64,000 nucleotides of DNA from Leishmania donovani. Its lineage: Eukaryota; Euglenozoa; Kinetoplastea; Trypanosomatida; Trypanosomatidae. Positions 41,501 to 52,137 of the stretch are shown here, piece by piece. Both the position numbers and the translations under genes were made by a program. The notes beneath the pieces were generated by a model. The model was not told the DNA's origin. It searched no databases and saw nothing but the letters and a program-made list of their open reading frames with translations. Where the stretch lies: contig NC_018261.1 of NCBI RefSeq assembly GCF_000227135.1, positions 124,001-188,000 of the forward strand, written 5' to 3'. Every line of letters begins with the position of its first letter. Within the stretch, counting starts at the first letter, position 1.

Positions 41501-43339
41501 TGGTGCCAGCGCTATGCGTGCGCGAAGAGCAGCAGCGCGCAGAGCGACGAGGAGAGGCCTTCCTTTAGTGAACTGACCGAAACAGAGAGTGCCAGGGAGG
41601 AACGGCAGCGGCATGAGCTGCTGTGGAAGCTCCTTGAGAACACGGCAAAGGATGTGATGCTCTCGGCACAGGGCGGCGGCAAAGAAGTGGCGCCGGCGAA
41701 GGGGCACACGGCCACATCGCCGCTGCCGAGCTCGATGAGGAGGACCCGAGACATGGAGGTGCTTCAGGATGGGACGCCAAACTGCATGGACGGGTGGCCG
41801 GACGTCATCAGCAAGTATTACAGCTTCCTGGACGGCTCCGACTTCGACTACGAGACGGTGTCGCAAATCCCTGGCGAGGGCGAGCCCAGCGGAATGGACG
41901 AGGAGCTCGAGGCAATGCTGGCCGTGCCGCGCGCGAGTGCTCTGTCGGAGGAGCTCGAGGCGAAGCGGCAGGCGGAGTTGCGCGCCGTGGCGGACCGAAA
42001 CGCGAAGTTGTTGGCGCTGTGGGAAGAGAGGCACCGTATGAAGGAGGAGGACCCCATCAAGCTGAAGATGGTTGTCCTGCAGGAACGGGAGGAGTGGGCG
42101 AGGACGGCGTTGGAGGGCCGCCGCCGTCGCGCACACTACAACCTCACGGTGCTGTTCAAATCCAGCCTGGATTACTGCAACGCGCTGTCGAAGAAGAGGC
42201 GCAGCGAGCGGTCAGAGTTGCCGTCCGATGAAAGCGAGCTGCTGTCAGTGGGGTCGTGGGACGTGGCGCCGCTGGAGCCGCTAGACTATAGGTTTGGCAG
42301 CTGCGTGGGCGCTCCATTTGTGTCAACAGAGTTCTCTGCCTCCGTCTTCTCTCTCACTGCGGGCTGTGAGCGCAGCGTCGGCGTCAGCTCCGCCCTCCGG
42401 CGGCCGCAACCTCCCCCGACAGAGACGCAGCCTTTCGCTTGTTTGCGCGTTGACCTGTATCGCAGGCGGCGCTTCCTGGAGTTTCCGTTCGTGACCAACT
42501 CGCCCGAGACGCTCATCGCGTACGACAAGAACGTTCCCGTGCCTGTATTCGTGCGGGGTCTGACGTTGATAGACCTTCAGGCCTTCCACCCAGCGCATCG
42601 CTGGCTTGTCGACCCGCCCAAGCCCTCCGGCAGCGCCGACCACTTGCACGACAAGAAGGGAACGTGGGCGTTCATGGCGCCCGACTCCACGGTGCCCTTT
42701 GTGCGCCGCTACTTGATACTGTTCAAGAAGGAGTTTGGTGCTCGGGAAAGGATATTGGAGGCAGACGCGGCTTTCTGGTCGCACCTGTTCTGGGAGAAGC
42801 GGAATGTGCCAGTCTTCTCCGCCATGGAGGAGGTGGAACCGGTGTACGACTCCGACAGCTCTCGCTCCTTCTGCGCCTCCTCTCTCGAGCACCGCAATCT
42901 CAGCAGCTGCGAGAGCGACAGCGATCACGGCGGCGTCGCGAACCACGGTAAGCGGCACCTGCAGCCAGCCGAAGACTTGTGGGCGAAGGAGCAGGCGGCG
43001 CCCGAGTCCATTGTGGAGCAGCGCCGCGTGGAGCAGGAGTTGGCGGCCCTGACCGTAGCCAAAGACATGAGCAAGGAAGAAAAGAAGAAAATTGCAGCCG
43101 CGCAGACGGCCTTTCGGGCGGCGCAATCAGCAGAGAGGAAAGCCCGTGTCGCGCAGAAGAAGGCGGAGGTGGCACGTCGGAAGGCAGAGGCGGCGAGCCA
43201 GGATGCCAAGACTGCCAAAGCAGGCTTCGAGAGTCGGAGCCTGTCGAGGACGCGGCAGACCAGCTCGACCACGGTCGAGGAGTTGATGGGGCAGGAGTTG
43301 CAGCACATTGAGGAGCTCCGGCGGCTAGGGCTGCTGTAG
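35562..43339 (+). CDS. Giant modular type I surface protein, gene interrupted by two assembly gaps
   Basis: Counting each duplicated contig end once, this is one frame of about 2404 residues. It opens with a signal peptide (RLTALVGVAALFLLATQGPVAAA). The ectodomain (about 1770 residues) is built of some 15 or more modules of roughly 80-110 residues. Each has one Cys after a polar turn (DSQC, AHC, DDC, QDC, EQC, AEC, ADC) and a second in an edge-strand motif (LFMC, YFFC, YYAC, LYLC, WDVC, LLLC, YLAC, LRVC, VHFC, VYVC, VSLC). A Cys-rich juxtamembrane region (CTDYLVDQC, DCC, CRLRL, FSVCAWN) precedes the transmembrane helix GIAVGCMVCGAALLALVMWL (about 41440-41500). The cytoplasmic part (about 610 residues) has a folded-looking block (about 42270-42835: RRRRFLEFPFVTN, FVRGLTLIDLQAFHP, FVRRYLILFKKEFG) and an Ala/Lys/Glu coiled coil before ELRRLGLL. 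I do not recognise the family. The GTG-initiated upstream extension is ignored. Confidence 0.8.
37485..38169. other. Unmerged contig overlap 1: 293-bp duplicate around 99 N
   Basis: Bases 37485-37777 and 37877-38169 are identical 293-bp copies separated only by 99 N (37778-37876). The offset is 392 bases, which shifts the frame by 2 and makes the surface-protein gene look broken. Counting the copy once restores the frame. Confidence 0.93.
38607..38849. other. Unmerged contig overlap 2: 72-bp duplicate around 99 N
   Basis: Bases 38607-38678 and 38778-38849 are identical 72-bp copies flanking 99 N (38679-38777). The offset of 171 is a multiple of three, so the frame reads through, adding a false 57-residue stretch. 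Confidence 0.92.
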
Positions 43340-44151
43340 GCGCGGAGTCTGTGGACAGCAATGGCAAGAAGGCTGCCACGGCAGTCAAACTTCAGGTAGC
43401 TGTCATCGGCGACGGTGACGTGAAAGCCGACTCTTGTGATGTCTCCATCCGCAAACCTCGTGCACCTCCACCCCTCCTTTGCGTTCACGCAGGTGTCCTG
43501 TCTTCCCCAGGGGTTGTGTGCCGTGCAAGTCGGCCTCCTCCTCCTCCAACTGCCTGCCTCTACCCTTTCCTTCTCGTATTTGTTTTTGCTCCCGCGCACT
43601 AGCGCCGCCCTTTCGATCATGATGCGGTGTCATGTTCTCGTGCGTGTACGTGTGCGTGTGCGTTCAGTCGTGTCCTGACCTGGTGCTCTCTGTGATTCGT
43701 TTATTTGGTTGGTTGGTCGGTTGGTTGATTATGTGATGCGCGCTGCGTCTCCTTTACTGGTCTCGTGCATGCGTACCTGCGTGTGTTTTGTGTTCGCTGC
43801 TCACTGCGTTTTGCTGTCCTGTTTCGCTTCTCTTGGATGTCCCCCTCACCCATGCGCGCCCTGACGCACGAGAGCGCTCGCTCTTCTTGTTTGGTCGCTG
43901 TTTTGTATGTTTCTGTTCCGTCTCTCACGTCCATCCTGCACACCTCGTGTTTCCCCTCCTCATCATCCGCTACTACGGTTTTGCGCGTCTGTCTGTCTCT
44001 CGTCCTCTCCTCTCCGAGTCACACCTGCGAGACAGCGCCGACCCACTCCGCATCCTTTTTTTTCCTTTCTTTGCTGCTGTGTGACGAGTCCGTCTGCTGA
44101 TGCCACGTGTGAGACGACGCCAAGGCTAGAAGTACGCGCTCCTGTTATCTC

Positions 44152-44900
44152 GTGCGCACAGGCACGCACCTCATCACACGCTCTGCCCTTCTGCAGAACT
44201 CTACCTCACCTCTCCCTCCGTCACGCGTCACGCGTTCGAGCCCCGTTCGCAGACGCTGGTAGGATAGGGAGGGGAGTCGATGCCGCAGCAGCCCACCACC
44301 ACCACCACCTACAAAAGCGGTAAAGCACGTTGTGGACGCCTGGCGCTTGCTATTCATTGCCATCGTACCGCCCTCGTATGGCTCATGTACGTGTCCTTGT
44401 GTGTGTGTGTGTGTGTGTGTGTGCCTGTTGTATTCTTCAGATTGCTATTCTTGTTCGGTCACTTACGCTTCATTCTNNNNNNNNNNNNNNNNNNNNNNNN
44501 NNNNNNNNNNNNNNNNNNNNNNNNNNNNNNNNNNNNNNNNNNNNNNNNNNNNNNNNNNNNNNNNNNNNNNNNNNNGTGCGCACAGGCACGCACCTCATCA
44601 CACGCTCTGCCCTTCTGCAGAACTCTACCTCACCTCTCCCTCCGTCACGCGTCACGCGTTCGAGCCCCGTTCGCAGACGCTGGTAGGATAGGGAGGGGAG
44701 TCGATGCCGCAGCAGCCCACCACCACCACCACCTACAAAAGCGGTAAAGCACGTTGTGGACGCCTGGCGCTTGCTATTCATTGCCATCGTACCGCCCTCG
44801 TATGGCTCATGTACGTGTCCTTGTGTGTGTGTGTGTGTGTGTGTGTGCCTGTTGTATTCTTCAGATTGCTATTCTTGTTCGGTCACTTACGCTTCATTCT
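44152..44900. other. Unmerged contig overlap 3: 325-bp duplicate around 99 N
   Basis: Bases 44152-44476 and 44576-44900 are identical 325-bp copies, including equal (TG)n lengths, separated by 99 N (44477-44575). Confidence 0.93.
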
Positions 44901-45713
44901 TCTTGCCTCCGCCGCCGCTGCTGCTGCTGTTGCTCGTTTGAATGGTGCCTAGTCGGCGCTCGATGTCTGTCTGTTTGCCTGCGCGTGTTGGCGTGCATGA
45001 TCTCTTTCTCTCTCTGATGACCTCTTCTTAGTTTTCCCCTTCCTCACGCGGCACTCGACACTCCCTTTATTTTTGTTTTCACTCTCAGTCTGGCTGTTGT
45101 GCACCTCCTCATCACTCCTCCTCTCCCTATCGGTTTGCTTTCAGTGCTTCTTTCTTGTCTGTATGTGTCAACGTGCCCGTGAGTGTGTGTATCCGTTCTT
45201 TTCTCCAGTTTTCATTTTGCGGGCCACCCTCCCATCCACCCATCCATCCGCAGGGCCCACTCGCACACCCCCCCCTCCCTTCCCACGTCATCTCTTCTCG
45301 TTTTCTTTTTACCCCCGCCGCTGCTTGCTTCCTCCGCCCTTCTTCGCCCTCCTCTGCCGTCGTCTTCTCGGCTTGGTGGCTCTCCTTGTTTTTGTTATTC
45401 ATCCTCGTCTTCCCTGCCATGCTGCGTGGGCGCGTCGCCACATAAAGGCAGTGTCGCGAAGGCCACACTTATCTGCTCGCATGATATGACCGGCAAGGGC
45501 ACAGGGATGCGGAGGAGCTGGGCAGAGCGCCGCAGCACCTTGAATCCCTCCCTTGCTAGACCAGCATCAGCGCCATACCCAGCTGCTTGCGTGAGCTCCG
45601 TCACTCTCCTTCTATTCTGTCTGTTGATTCTCTTCGCATCGTTCGTTGTTGCTGCTGTTGTCAGGCATTGAATGTCCGCTTTCGGTTTGAATCACGCGCG
45701 CGCATCCGTTTCT

Positions 45714-45717
<4 letters not shown>

Positions 45718-45746
<29 letters not shown>

Positions 45747-45845
45747 NNNNNNNNNNNNNNNNNNNNNNNNNNNNNNNNNNNNNNNNNNNNNNNNNNNNNN
45801 NNNNNNNNNNNNNNNNNNNNNNNNNNNNNNNNNNNNNNNNNNNNN

Positions 45846-45888
<43 letters not shown>
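45718..45888. repeat. (TG)n microsatellite interrupted by a 99-N gap
   Basis: TG repeats run from 45718 to 45746, then 99 N (45747-45845), then TG repeats to about 45888. By analogy with the other three gaps this is an overlap inside the microsatellite; true repeat length is unknown. Confidence 0.85.
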
Positions 45889-45889
<1 letters not shown>

Positions 45890-47596
45890 GGAGGAGGAGG
45901 AGGTCGGGGCTGACGGTGTGCGCGTGTGGAGAGGGTGGACGGAGAGTGAGATGGGCTTCATGTTTTGTGTCACATTCGTTGATGTTGTTTCTTTGCCCAC
46001 ATTCTACTGTTAGCTCATCCAATTACTTTCTCCCGACGCGCCTCTCTCGCACACGCTCGCGCACATGTGCATGCGAGGAGGCCTGCTGATGGCCGGCGTT
46101 TCTGTTTTCTTGTTTTGTTCTATCTTGATCACGTGCTTTCCTCTCTGTTCCTGCTTCATTCGTTCTTTTCTGGAATGCCTTCTCTCTATCGCTGCCCCAC
46201 CTCACCCCCACTCCCACTCCTCTCCATCGATTCCAGCGACGTCACCTCTTGTGTAGATACGCAAGCGTTTACGCGCGCCTGCGCGAAGGTGGCTGTACCC
46301 CTGTTGGTGGTCGTGGTGGCGGGGAGGAGGGGGTGGAGGGTGTGCGCCTCTTCCCGTTTTCTGTTCCCTTTTTGCCGTGGATGTTGCCGGCCCTTTTCAC
46401 TCATTTTACCCGTTGCCTTTTTCTCTTGTGTTGTGCTGCTGCCTGCAGCAGCTATGTGGGGGTATGTGGCGGCGGCGGCAGCGGGGAGTTTTGCAGTTGG
46501 GTGCGCGCAGGTTCATGCATCCGCCCTCCCTCGTGATAGCCCTTCTTAGTCGTTTTTACAACCTCCTCCCCCTCTCTGCCCCCCCCCCTTATTGTCTGCC
46601 TCTCGCCAACGGTGGCTGTTTGCCGGCACCTCTGTATGTGCATATGTATATATATATATGTGTGTGTGAATATCCATCTCTCCTCATGGTGACTATGCCT
46701 CGCATACACCTGGGCAACACCGCTGCGACGACAGAGTTTGCATCTGCATGGGCGGCCACGTTTATGCGTGCGTGCCTGTGTGGCTTCGTGCAGCCGGTGG
46801 TGCCGCAGGTCAAGCTGGAAAGAGGGGGTCATCGAGAAGGCTGGAGGGGCGATGGAAGTGTCACACTCGGAGCAACAGCAGAACCGGCGGCCGCCGTGGA
46901 GCAGGTGAGCGAAGAGATGGAGAGGCTGGGCTAAAGCGAGTGGTAGGAAGGCCCCTGTGTCCGCTAGCGATGACGTGCACGGGTGTCGTGCCTTCCTCTG
47001 TGGAGGCCGGCAGTGCTATGTGTCTCCCAATATCTGGCCCTCTCTGAGCACTCTTCGGGCCTCTGCGCCGTTGTCACGGCGTGGTAGCTATGCCACAGGC
47101 ACGGCCGGCAACGGCAGAGAGACAGAGAGAGAGACGAACGCATATGCATCCCCGTGCACGCATCTGCTTTTCATGCATACCCTATCGTCTATTTTTTTTC
47201 TCATCAGAACTCATCGGCATGTGTTGATGCGTGTCCTCTAACGCCGTAAAACAAATGCCCCCCCCCCACACACACACACGCACACCCTTATCTCTCTCTC
47301 TCCTCCCTCCTCACGTGTACGCGTATGTGTGTACGTGTGTGCGGAGGAGGGAGAGAGGGGGGGCTCTTCCGCGCTGTTGCCTTTGCCTGCTTTCTGTTGT
47401 TGTACTCGTCTTTGTTCTCGTCTGGCCTCCGCGCGTGTGCGCGTGATGTCTGAAACGGCGTTTTGTTTTGTTTTGTGTGTGTGTGTTGGTGTTGGTGTCC
47501 GTGCCGGCGCACCAGCACGCTGCCTTCCTGCGTCTGTCCATCTCTCGCCTCTTCGTTAGTGGCCCTGTGCTGGCGTAGCTTCTCCTCCTCTCTCGT

Positions 47597-47613
47597 GGAT
47601 GGATGGATGGATG
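47597..47613. repeat. (TGGA)n short tandem repeat
   Basis: About four tandem GATG units in the POC1 upstream region. Confidence 0.7.
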
Positions 47614-48574
47614 GCGATTGGAGGCGGTGATGATTTTGTTTGTGTATTTTCTTGCTTGGATGGGTTGGGTCAGTTCAGGACACCAACGAAGGGAACGGGA
47701 AAAAAAAACGAAACGAGCAAGTGGCAACTAGCGAGTCTTCTAGCGAAGCGCTCGAGCAAGCGGTAGAGAGGTGGAGGCCGCTTACTCCTCCGCCGACCAT
47801 ATTTGTGAAGGGTTGCGAGTGCCCTGGAGCCGCACGCATACGCATGACTTGCTCGAAATCTTGCTGTCTGTGGCGGAGTCTGTGCGTTTCACGGAAGCCG
47901 TGGAGGCGAAGTGCAGGAGAGCTGGTAGCTCGAAAGAAACACACACACACACACACACGGCCTCCCACCTCTGCTGCTGCTGACCTCTCTCCATCCGTCT
48001 CTCTCTAGCTCTTGTGCACACCTCTCCTCCCGTTTCTCTGCCCTTGTCTACGTTGCGTGTGCCTGTGTGTTTGTCTGCCGCATCGCAATGCATGCCGAGA
48101 AGGTACATTTTCGTGACGTCTCGAAAAGCGTTTGCATGTGTGCACACGACGCGTTGCAGCTGCGGCAAGCCACGGAACACGTAGAGGCAAGGTCAGCGAG
48201 CACAGAAAAACAAAGGCCACGGCGGTAGCGATCGCACGCGCGGAAACACGTCACGGTCCCCTGTTCCCCCATCCCCCCATCTCCCCATCTCCCCCCCCCC
48301 ACACACACACTCCTGCCCGCCATCTGTGCGGCATATACACAGAGGAAGCGAGCAATCGCGCGCTGCGCGTCCGGCTTGTCGTGGAACGCCACGAGACAAG
48401 CGCACACACCACCACTACCGCTCGTCTCCTCACATATACGAGCACCACTCTTGAGCTCCCTCTTGATCACCAGTCCACCACCGGTGCGGCAGTGCCGCTC
48501 ATACGACGTTTGGAGGGTGAACAACCTAGATCTTAGACGTCGGCACCGCGTGAGGTTTGTCCTCCAGATACCCA

Positions 48575-50728
48575 ATGTCGTACAGCGCGTATCAAGTGGC
48601 GGGCCCTGCCGACCCGTTCCGTCCCACGCTGGAGATGTGCTTCCGCGGGCATCGTCAAGGTGTGTGCAGTGTCGGCTTCCAACCGGCGCTGTCGCCGTCT
48701 CCGCTCATTCCCAAGGTCGTGTCCGGCGGTGCCGACGGCGCGGTCATGTTGTGGGACGCAAAGGCCACCACCCGCACAATGCGATTCATGGGGCATCGCG
48801 GACCGGTGCTTGCTGTTGCCTGCAGCCCGCGCGCAAATCTGCTGGCGAGCGGCGGCCATGATGGATACGTGCGGCTCTGGATCCCCAACACGCGACGGAC
48901 AACGGCGACGTACGGCCTCCACGCCGAGTCGGCCGACGACCGCAACTCATGCGGCTGGCGCGGTCACACCGGCGCTACCCGCGCCGTCGTCTTTGCCCAA
49001 GACGGCTCTGACTACCTCTACACCGCGGGCAATGACAAGGCGGTGAAGTGCTGGGACCTCAATTACGCCTCGAGCAGCCAGCACATCGGCGTCGGCCCGG
49101 GCAACAAATTCGTTGGCAGTTTCGCGGCACAATCGTCAACGGGGCAGCACGGCACTGGGCACATGAACTGGGTGCGCACGGTGGCTGTGCAGAGCGCCTA
49201 CACATCCTCTAGCTTCTTTCACTACATCGCCAGCGGTGGTGACGATCACGCCATTTGCGTGTGGGACACGCGCACTCGCGCCCCAGTGCACGCTCTGTTT
49301 GACTGCAGCGCCAGCGTGCATTCCCTGAGCTTTCACCCCGACGGCTACGTGTTGGCGAGCGGCGATGCCAGCGGCGCCGTGAATCTCTTTGACCTACGGC
49401 ACACCTCATCCTCGTCATCCGCCGCCAACAGCTGGGGCGGTGCACCAGCGCAGCGGCGCTTCTCCAGCCTCCTTCAGCACTACAGAGGCGCGCACGCGGG
49501 CGGGGTGCAGTGCGTCGACTTTGCCCCCAACGGCGGCTGGCTCTTCTCGGCCGGCAACGACAGCACTGCGAAGCTGTGGGATGTGAAGCAGGTGTACCTC
49601 TACTGCACCCTCCAAGGGCATGAGGGGGGGCCCGTCAAGTCGTGCCACTTCTCGGAAGATGGTCGCTGGCTTGCCACAGGCGGCGGTACTGACAAAACGG
49701 TCCTCGTATGGCGCAGCGGCTTGGCTGAGAGAGCGGCAACGCGCGACTCGACTGCGGAGACCGCACTCACTACTGTTGGGAACAAGGACGCGGCACTGCC
49801 CGAGGTGATTCCTCCACCCAAGGTGTCCTTCGGTGCAGAAGCCCCTGCAGTGCGGTTCTCCTCGCCGATGGCGCCAGCCTCTCGCGACGTGGCCCGACGA
49901 TGCAAGCTGCGAGACGACTCGTTCCGTGTGCAGAATGGTGTGGAACGCTCTCCAAGGACGTCGGCATCTCAGGCGGTGAGCAGCGGTATCACCAACGGTT
50001 GCAGAGGCGGCGGCAGCGACCCCCACGTGGGCAGCAGGGCCGCCGCTGGTGCGGCGAACGTCAGTGTCGGTGTCGCAGCTGCCGCATCGCTGGGCCGCCC
50101 GCCTCTCTCTTCCCCAACGAGGAAGGAGCAGGCTGGCACGCCCTCCGCGTCCTCCTCGCGCGGTGTGGCGTACGCTGCCGATGCGAAGGCGTGGAACCGC
50201 GACGATGCGGAAAAAAGCTCCGTCGCCGCTCATGAGCGCAGCTTTGAGAGAAGCGAGGAGCGACTCGACTACCTCGTCGCGTCGGTCGCCGGCAGCCCCG
50301 GTGAAGTGGGCAACGGCCACTCACGGCAGCAGCCAGTCGTTGAGGGCGATACAACACGCGGCGGCGCGAACACCCTGCATGAACAGGAATCGCCGCTGGG
50401 CAGCGTAGATAGCAGTGCTCGAAGCGCCGTTGTTGCGGCAGAAGAGCGAGAGCAGGAGGCGTTGGTGGCGCAGGAGCGCGCCTATCAGCGGCTGCAGGAG
50501 GACCGCATCACCCAACAGCGTCTCGCGAATCTGGAAGAGGCGCTGGCGTCTCTGGCGGCGTACATGCAAACCCAGTATCTGCAGCAGGCAAAGGAGATGC
50601 ACGAGACGCGGGTGAAAAGTAGGGTGCAGGCCGACAAGTACGATGCCGACCTAGAAGACCTGAAGCGCTTGATGGCGCGGCTCGCTGCCCCTGCTGCCGA
50701 CCAGGCTTCTGCGAATGGCACAGCCTGA
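48575..50728 (+). CDS. POC1: POC1-type WD40 centriole/basal-body protein
   Basis: A 717-residue WD40 protein of the POC1 family, which stabilises triplet microtubules of centrioles and basal bodies. The propeller (about residues 20-385) follows POC1 repeat order: CFRGHRQGVCSVGFQ...GGADGAVMLWD; RFMGHRGPVLAVACSP...GGHDGYVRLWIPN; WRGHTGATRAVVFA...GNDKAVKCWDL; HMNWVRTVAV...GGDDHAICVWD; SVHSLSFHPDGYVLASGDASGAVNLFDL; HAGGVQCVDFAPNGGWLFSAGNDSTAKLWDV; LQGHEGGPVKSCHFSEDGRWLATGG...TVLVW. The LWIPN, NWVR and final-repeat features match POC1 specifically. A long Ser/Ala/Arg-rich linker (about 390-610) leads to a C-terminal coiled coil (EEREQEALVAQERAYQRLQ, ANLEEALASLAAYMQTQ) in the place of the short POC1 motif helix. 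The ATG at 48575 replaces the TTG-initiated extension. Confidence 0.88.
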   Translation: MSYSAYQVAGPADPFRPTLEMCFRGHRQGVCSVGFQPALSPSPLIPKVVSGGADGAVMLWDAKATTRTMRFMGHRGPVLAVACSPRANLLASGGHDGYVRLWIPNTRRTTATYGLHAESADDRNSCGWRGHTGATRAVVFAQDGSDYLYTAGNDKAVKCWDLNYASSSQHIGVGPGNKFVGSFAAQSSTGQHGTGHMNWVRTVAVQSAYTSSSFFHYIASGGDDHAICVWDTRTRAPVHALFDCSASVHSLSFHPDGYVLASGDASGAVNLFDLRHTSSSSSAANSWGGAPAQRRFSSLLQHYRGAHAGGVQCVDFAPNGGWLFSAGNDSTAKLWDVKQVYLYCTLQGHEGGPVKSCHFSEDGRWLATGGGTDKTVLVWRSGLAERAATRDSTAETALTTVGNKDAALPEVIPPPKVSFGAEAPAVRFSSPMAPASRDVARRCKLRDDSFRVQNGVERSPRTSASQAVSSGITNGCRGGGSDPHVGSRAAAGAANVSVGVAAAASLGRPPLSSPTRKEQAGTPSASSSRGVAYAADAKAWNRDDAEKSSVAAHERSFERSEERLDYLVASVAGSPGEVGNGHSRQQPVVEGDTTRGGANTLHEQESPLGSVDSSARSAVVAAEEREQEALVAQERAYQRLQEDRITQQRLANLEEALASLAAYMQTQYLQQAKEMHETRVKSRVQADKYDADLEDLKRLMARLAAPAADQASANGTA

Positions 50729-51651
50729 ATATGTCAACGAAAGAGGGTGGGGCACAGGGGTGCAGGGGTGCGACTGCTCCCCTTCAACACCATCGTGGGC
50801 AGCCGATGTAGCTGCTTGCATTTTTTTTGGCTTCGACATCGGTAGCCGCTTGCCTTCGCTACGACGACGGCGACGCTTTTATGCATTTTAGGAGCTCGGC
50901 CTCTTCCAGAGCAGAGCTCAGTGTGCAAGGGCTCTTAGATCAAGCACTCGATCGTGCGTACGCGGCCTTGCGCAAGTGGGTCGCACGCCTTTGTGTTCCG
51001 CCCTCCCTCTTCCCTTTTCCCCTTACCCTTCGTCATCCTCGACTCGGTGGGTTTGGCGTGGGCTCACATGCGAACCCAGACGTTCTTTTTCCTCGGCTCG
51101 CGCTGCCTCCTCAGTGCGCTACTCGCGGCTCTCTGGCACCCCTGGTGCCATTTTGTCATGACCGTTTCAGCAGAAGAAAGGATATAGGTTTATATATGGA
51201 TGCGGCCGATGTCGCGTGTGCGTCTTGCTGCCACGGGCGGCTCCTCCATCAGCGCACGACGGCCGGAGGGCTGCCATGGGGCGAGGCGCGCATCCAAGCA
51301 GCGGGAAGGAGATGCCAGGGAGCTCTCGCGCCAGTCAGCTGCGCATCTCGTCCGCCTTCGTCCCCCCCTCCCAAAGCCCTCTCCCACCCCGGACGTGCGC
51401 TGAGGCAAGCTCGAGCATGCACGCTTGCCGTGCTGGGCTCTATGCCCTCTTTCCTCAACCTTCTTGTTTTGTTTTCTCCCCTCTTTCTGCGGCTCACGCA
51501 CATGAACAAAACCCGAAGCTGAAAAGGTGGTGGCCGATAACGAGGCCCCGATACCGGGGGCTGGTACCTCTTCAGGAGCTTGGCCAGCAGGACTTTCACT
51601 GACTTCGCCACCCAGCTGCAGTTTCTCAGGGCCCTGTTTGACCAGTTGCAC

Positions 51652-52137
51652 ATGAAAAGCAGCGCCTTCGTCCTGGACAAGTCTCTCCAGGCCAAGTGCG
51701 TCGACCGCTTGAATGGAAAAGTGCGCCGTGAGGCGGTCTTTGCACAGGCGCGCGCCGACGACGCCGACGGGGACCCAGCGCGATCGAGACAGGCCCAGGA
51801 TAGCTCCCCCCGACTGCATCACTGCTCGGACGCCGCGCCTACTGCACAACCTACTGTGCATCCTGAAAGCAGCACCAGTGCGAGCGGCAGCGGACTTGCT
51901 ATCCACGTTGCGCACGCTACTGTGATTATGCCCAGTGGGTGGAGCGCGGCCCGGCCACAGAAGCGCCAGTTTCCAGGTCCATTCTCGATGGTCTCTTTGG
52001 AGGTGCAAGCACTGCAAGAACGGCGGCAGCCCCCCCCCCTCCATCCTGCCGCTGCGACCGGTGCCGGCCACTTACGCCCGGCAAGTGCGACGGGAGTATC
52101 GCTGGCCCGCATCCAAGCATTGAAGGCGTCTCTTTGA
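51652..52137 (+). CDS. Doubtful ORF, 161 aa; possible small or decayed gene
   Basis: An ATG frame downstream of a C/T tract (51440-51495) and an AG near 51517-51518. The frame is open from 51541, after a TAA, and the residues before the ATG (RTFTDFATQLQFLRALFDQLH) also look helical and protein-like. The rest is Ala/Pro/Ser/Arg-rich (ATVIMPSGWSAARPQKR, MVSLEVQALQERRQPPP, ending LARIQALKASL). I recognise no domain. A long antisense frame covers the same region, so composition alone could explain it. Confidence 0.25.
   Translation: MKSSAFVLDKSLQAKCVDRLNGKVRREAVFAQARADDADGDPARSRQAQDSSPRLHHCSDAAPTAQPTVHPESSTSASGSGLAIHVAHATVIMPSGWSAARPQKRQFPGPFSMVSLEVQALQERRQPPPLHPAAATGAGHLRPASATGVSLARIQALKASL

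Larger units (their letters stand above)
43340..48574. other. Intergenic, 5.2 kb, longest gene-free stretch
   Basis: No gene I can support on either strand. The sequence is T/C- and TG-rich with many short CT-rich frames, two assembly gaps, (TG)n, (TA)n near 46645-46660, a (TGGA)n block at 47597-47613, and poly-C near 48290-48300. A short ATG frame at 46686-46934 (82 codons) has no recognisable features. About 425 bases here are an artefactual duplicate plus Ns. It probably holds the long 3' UTR of the surface-protein gene and the POC1 leader. Confidence 0.5.
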
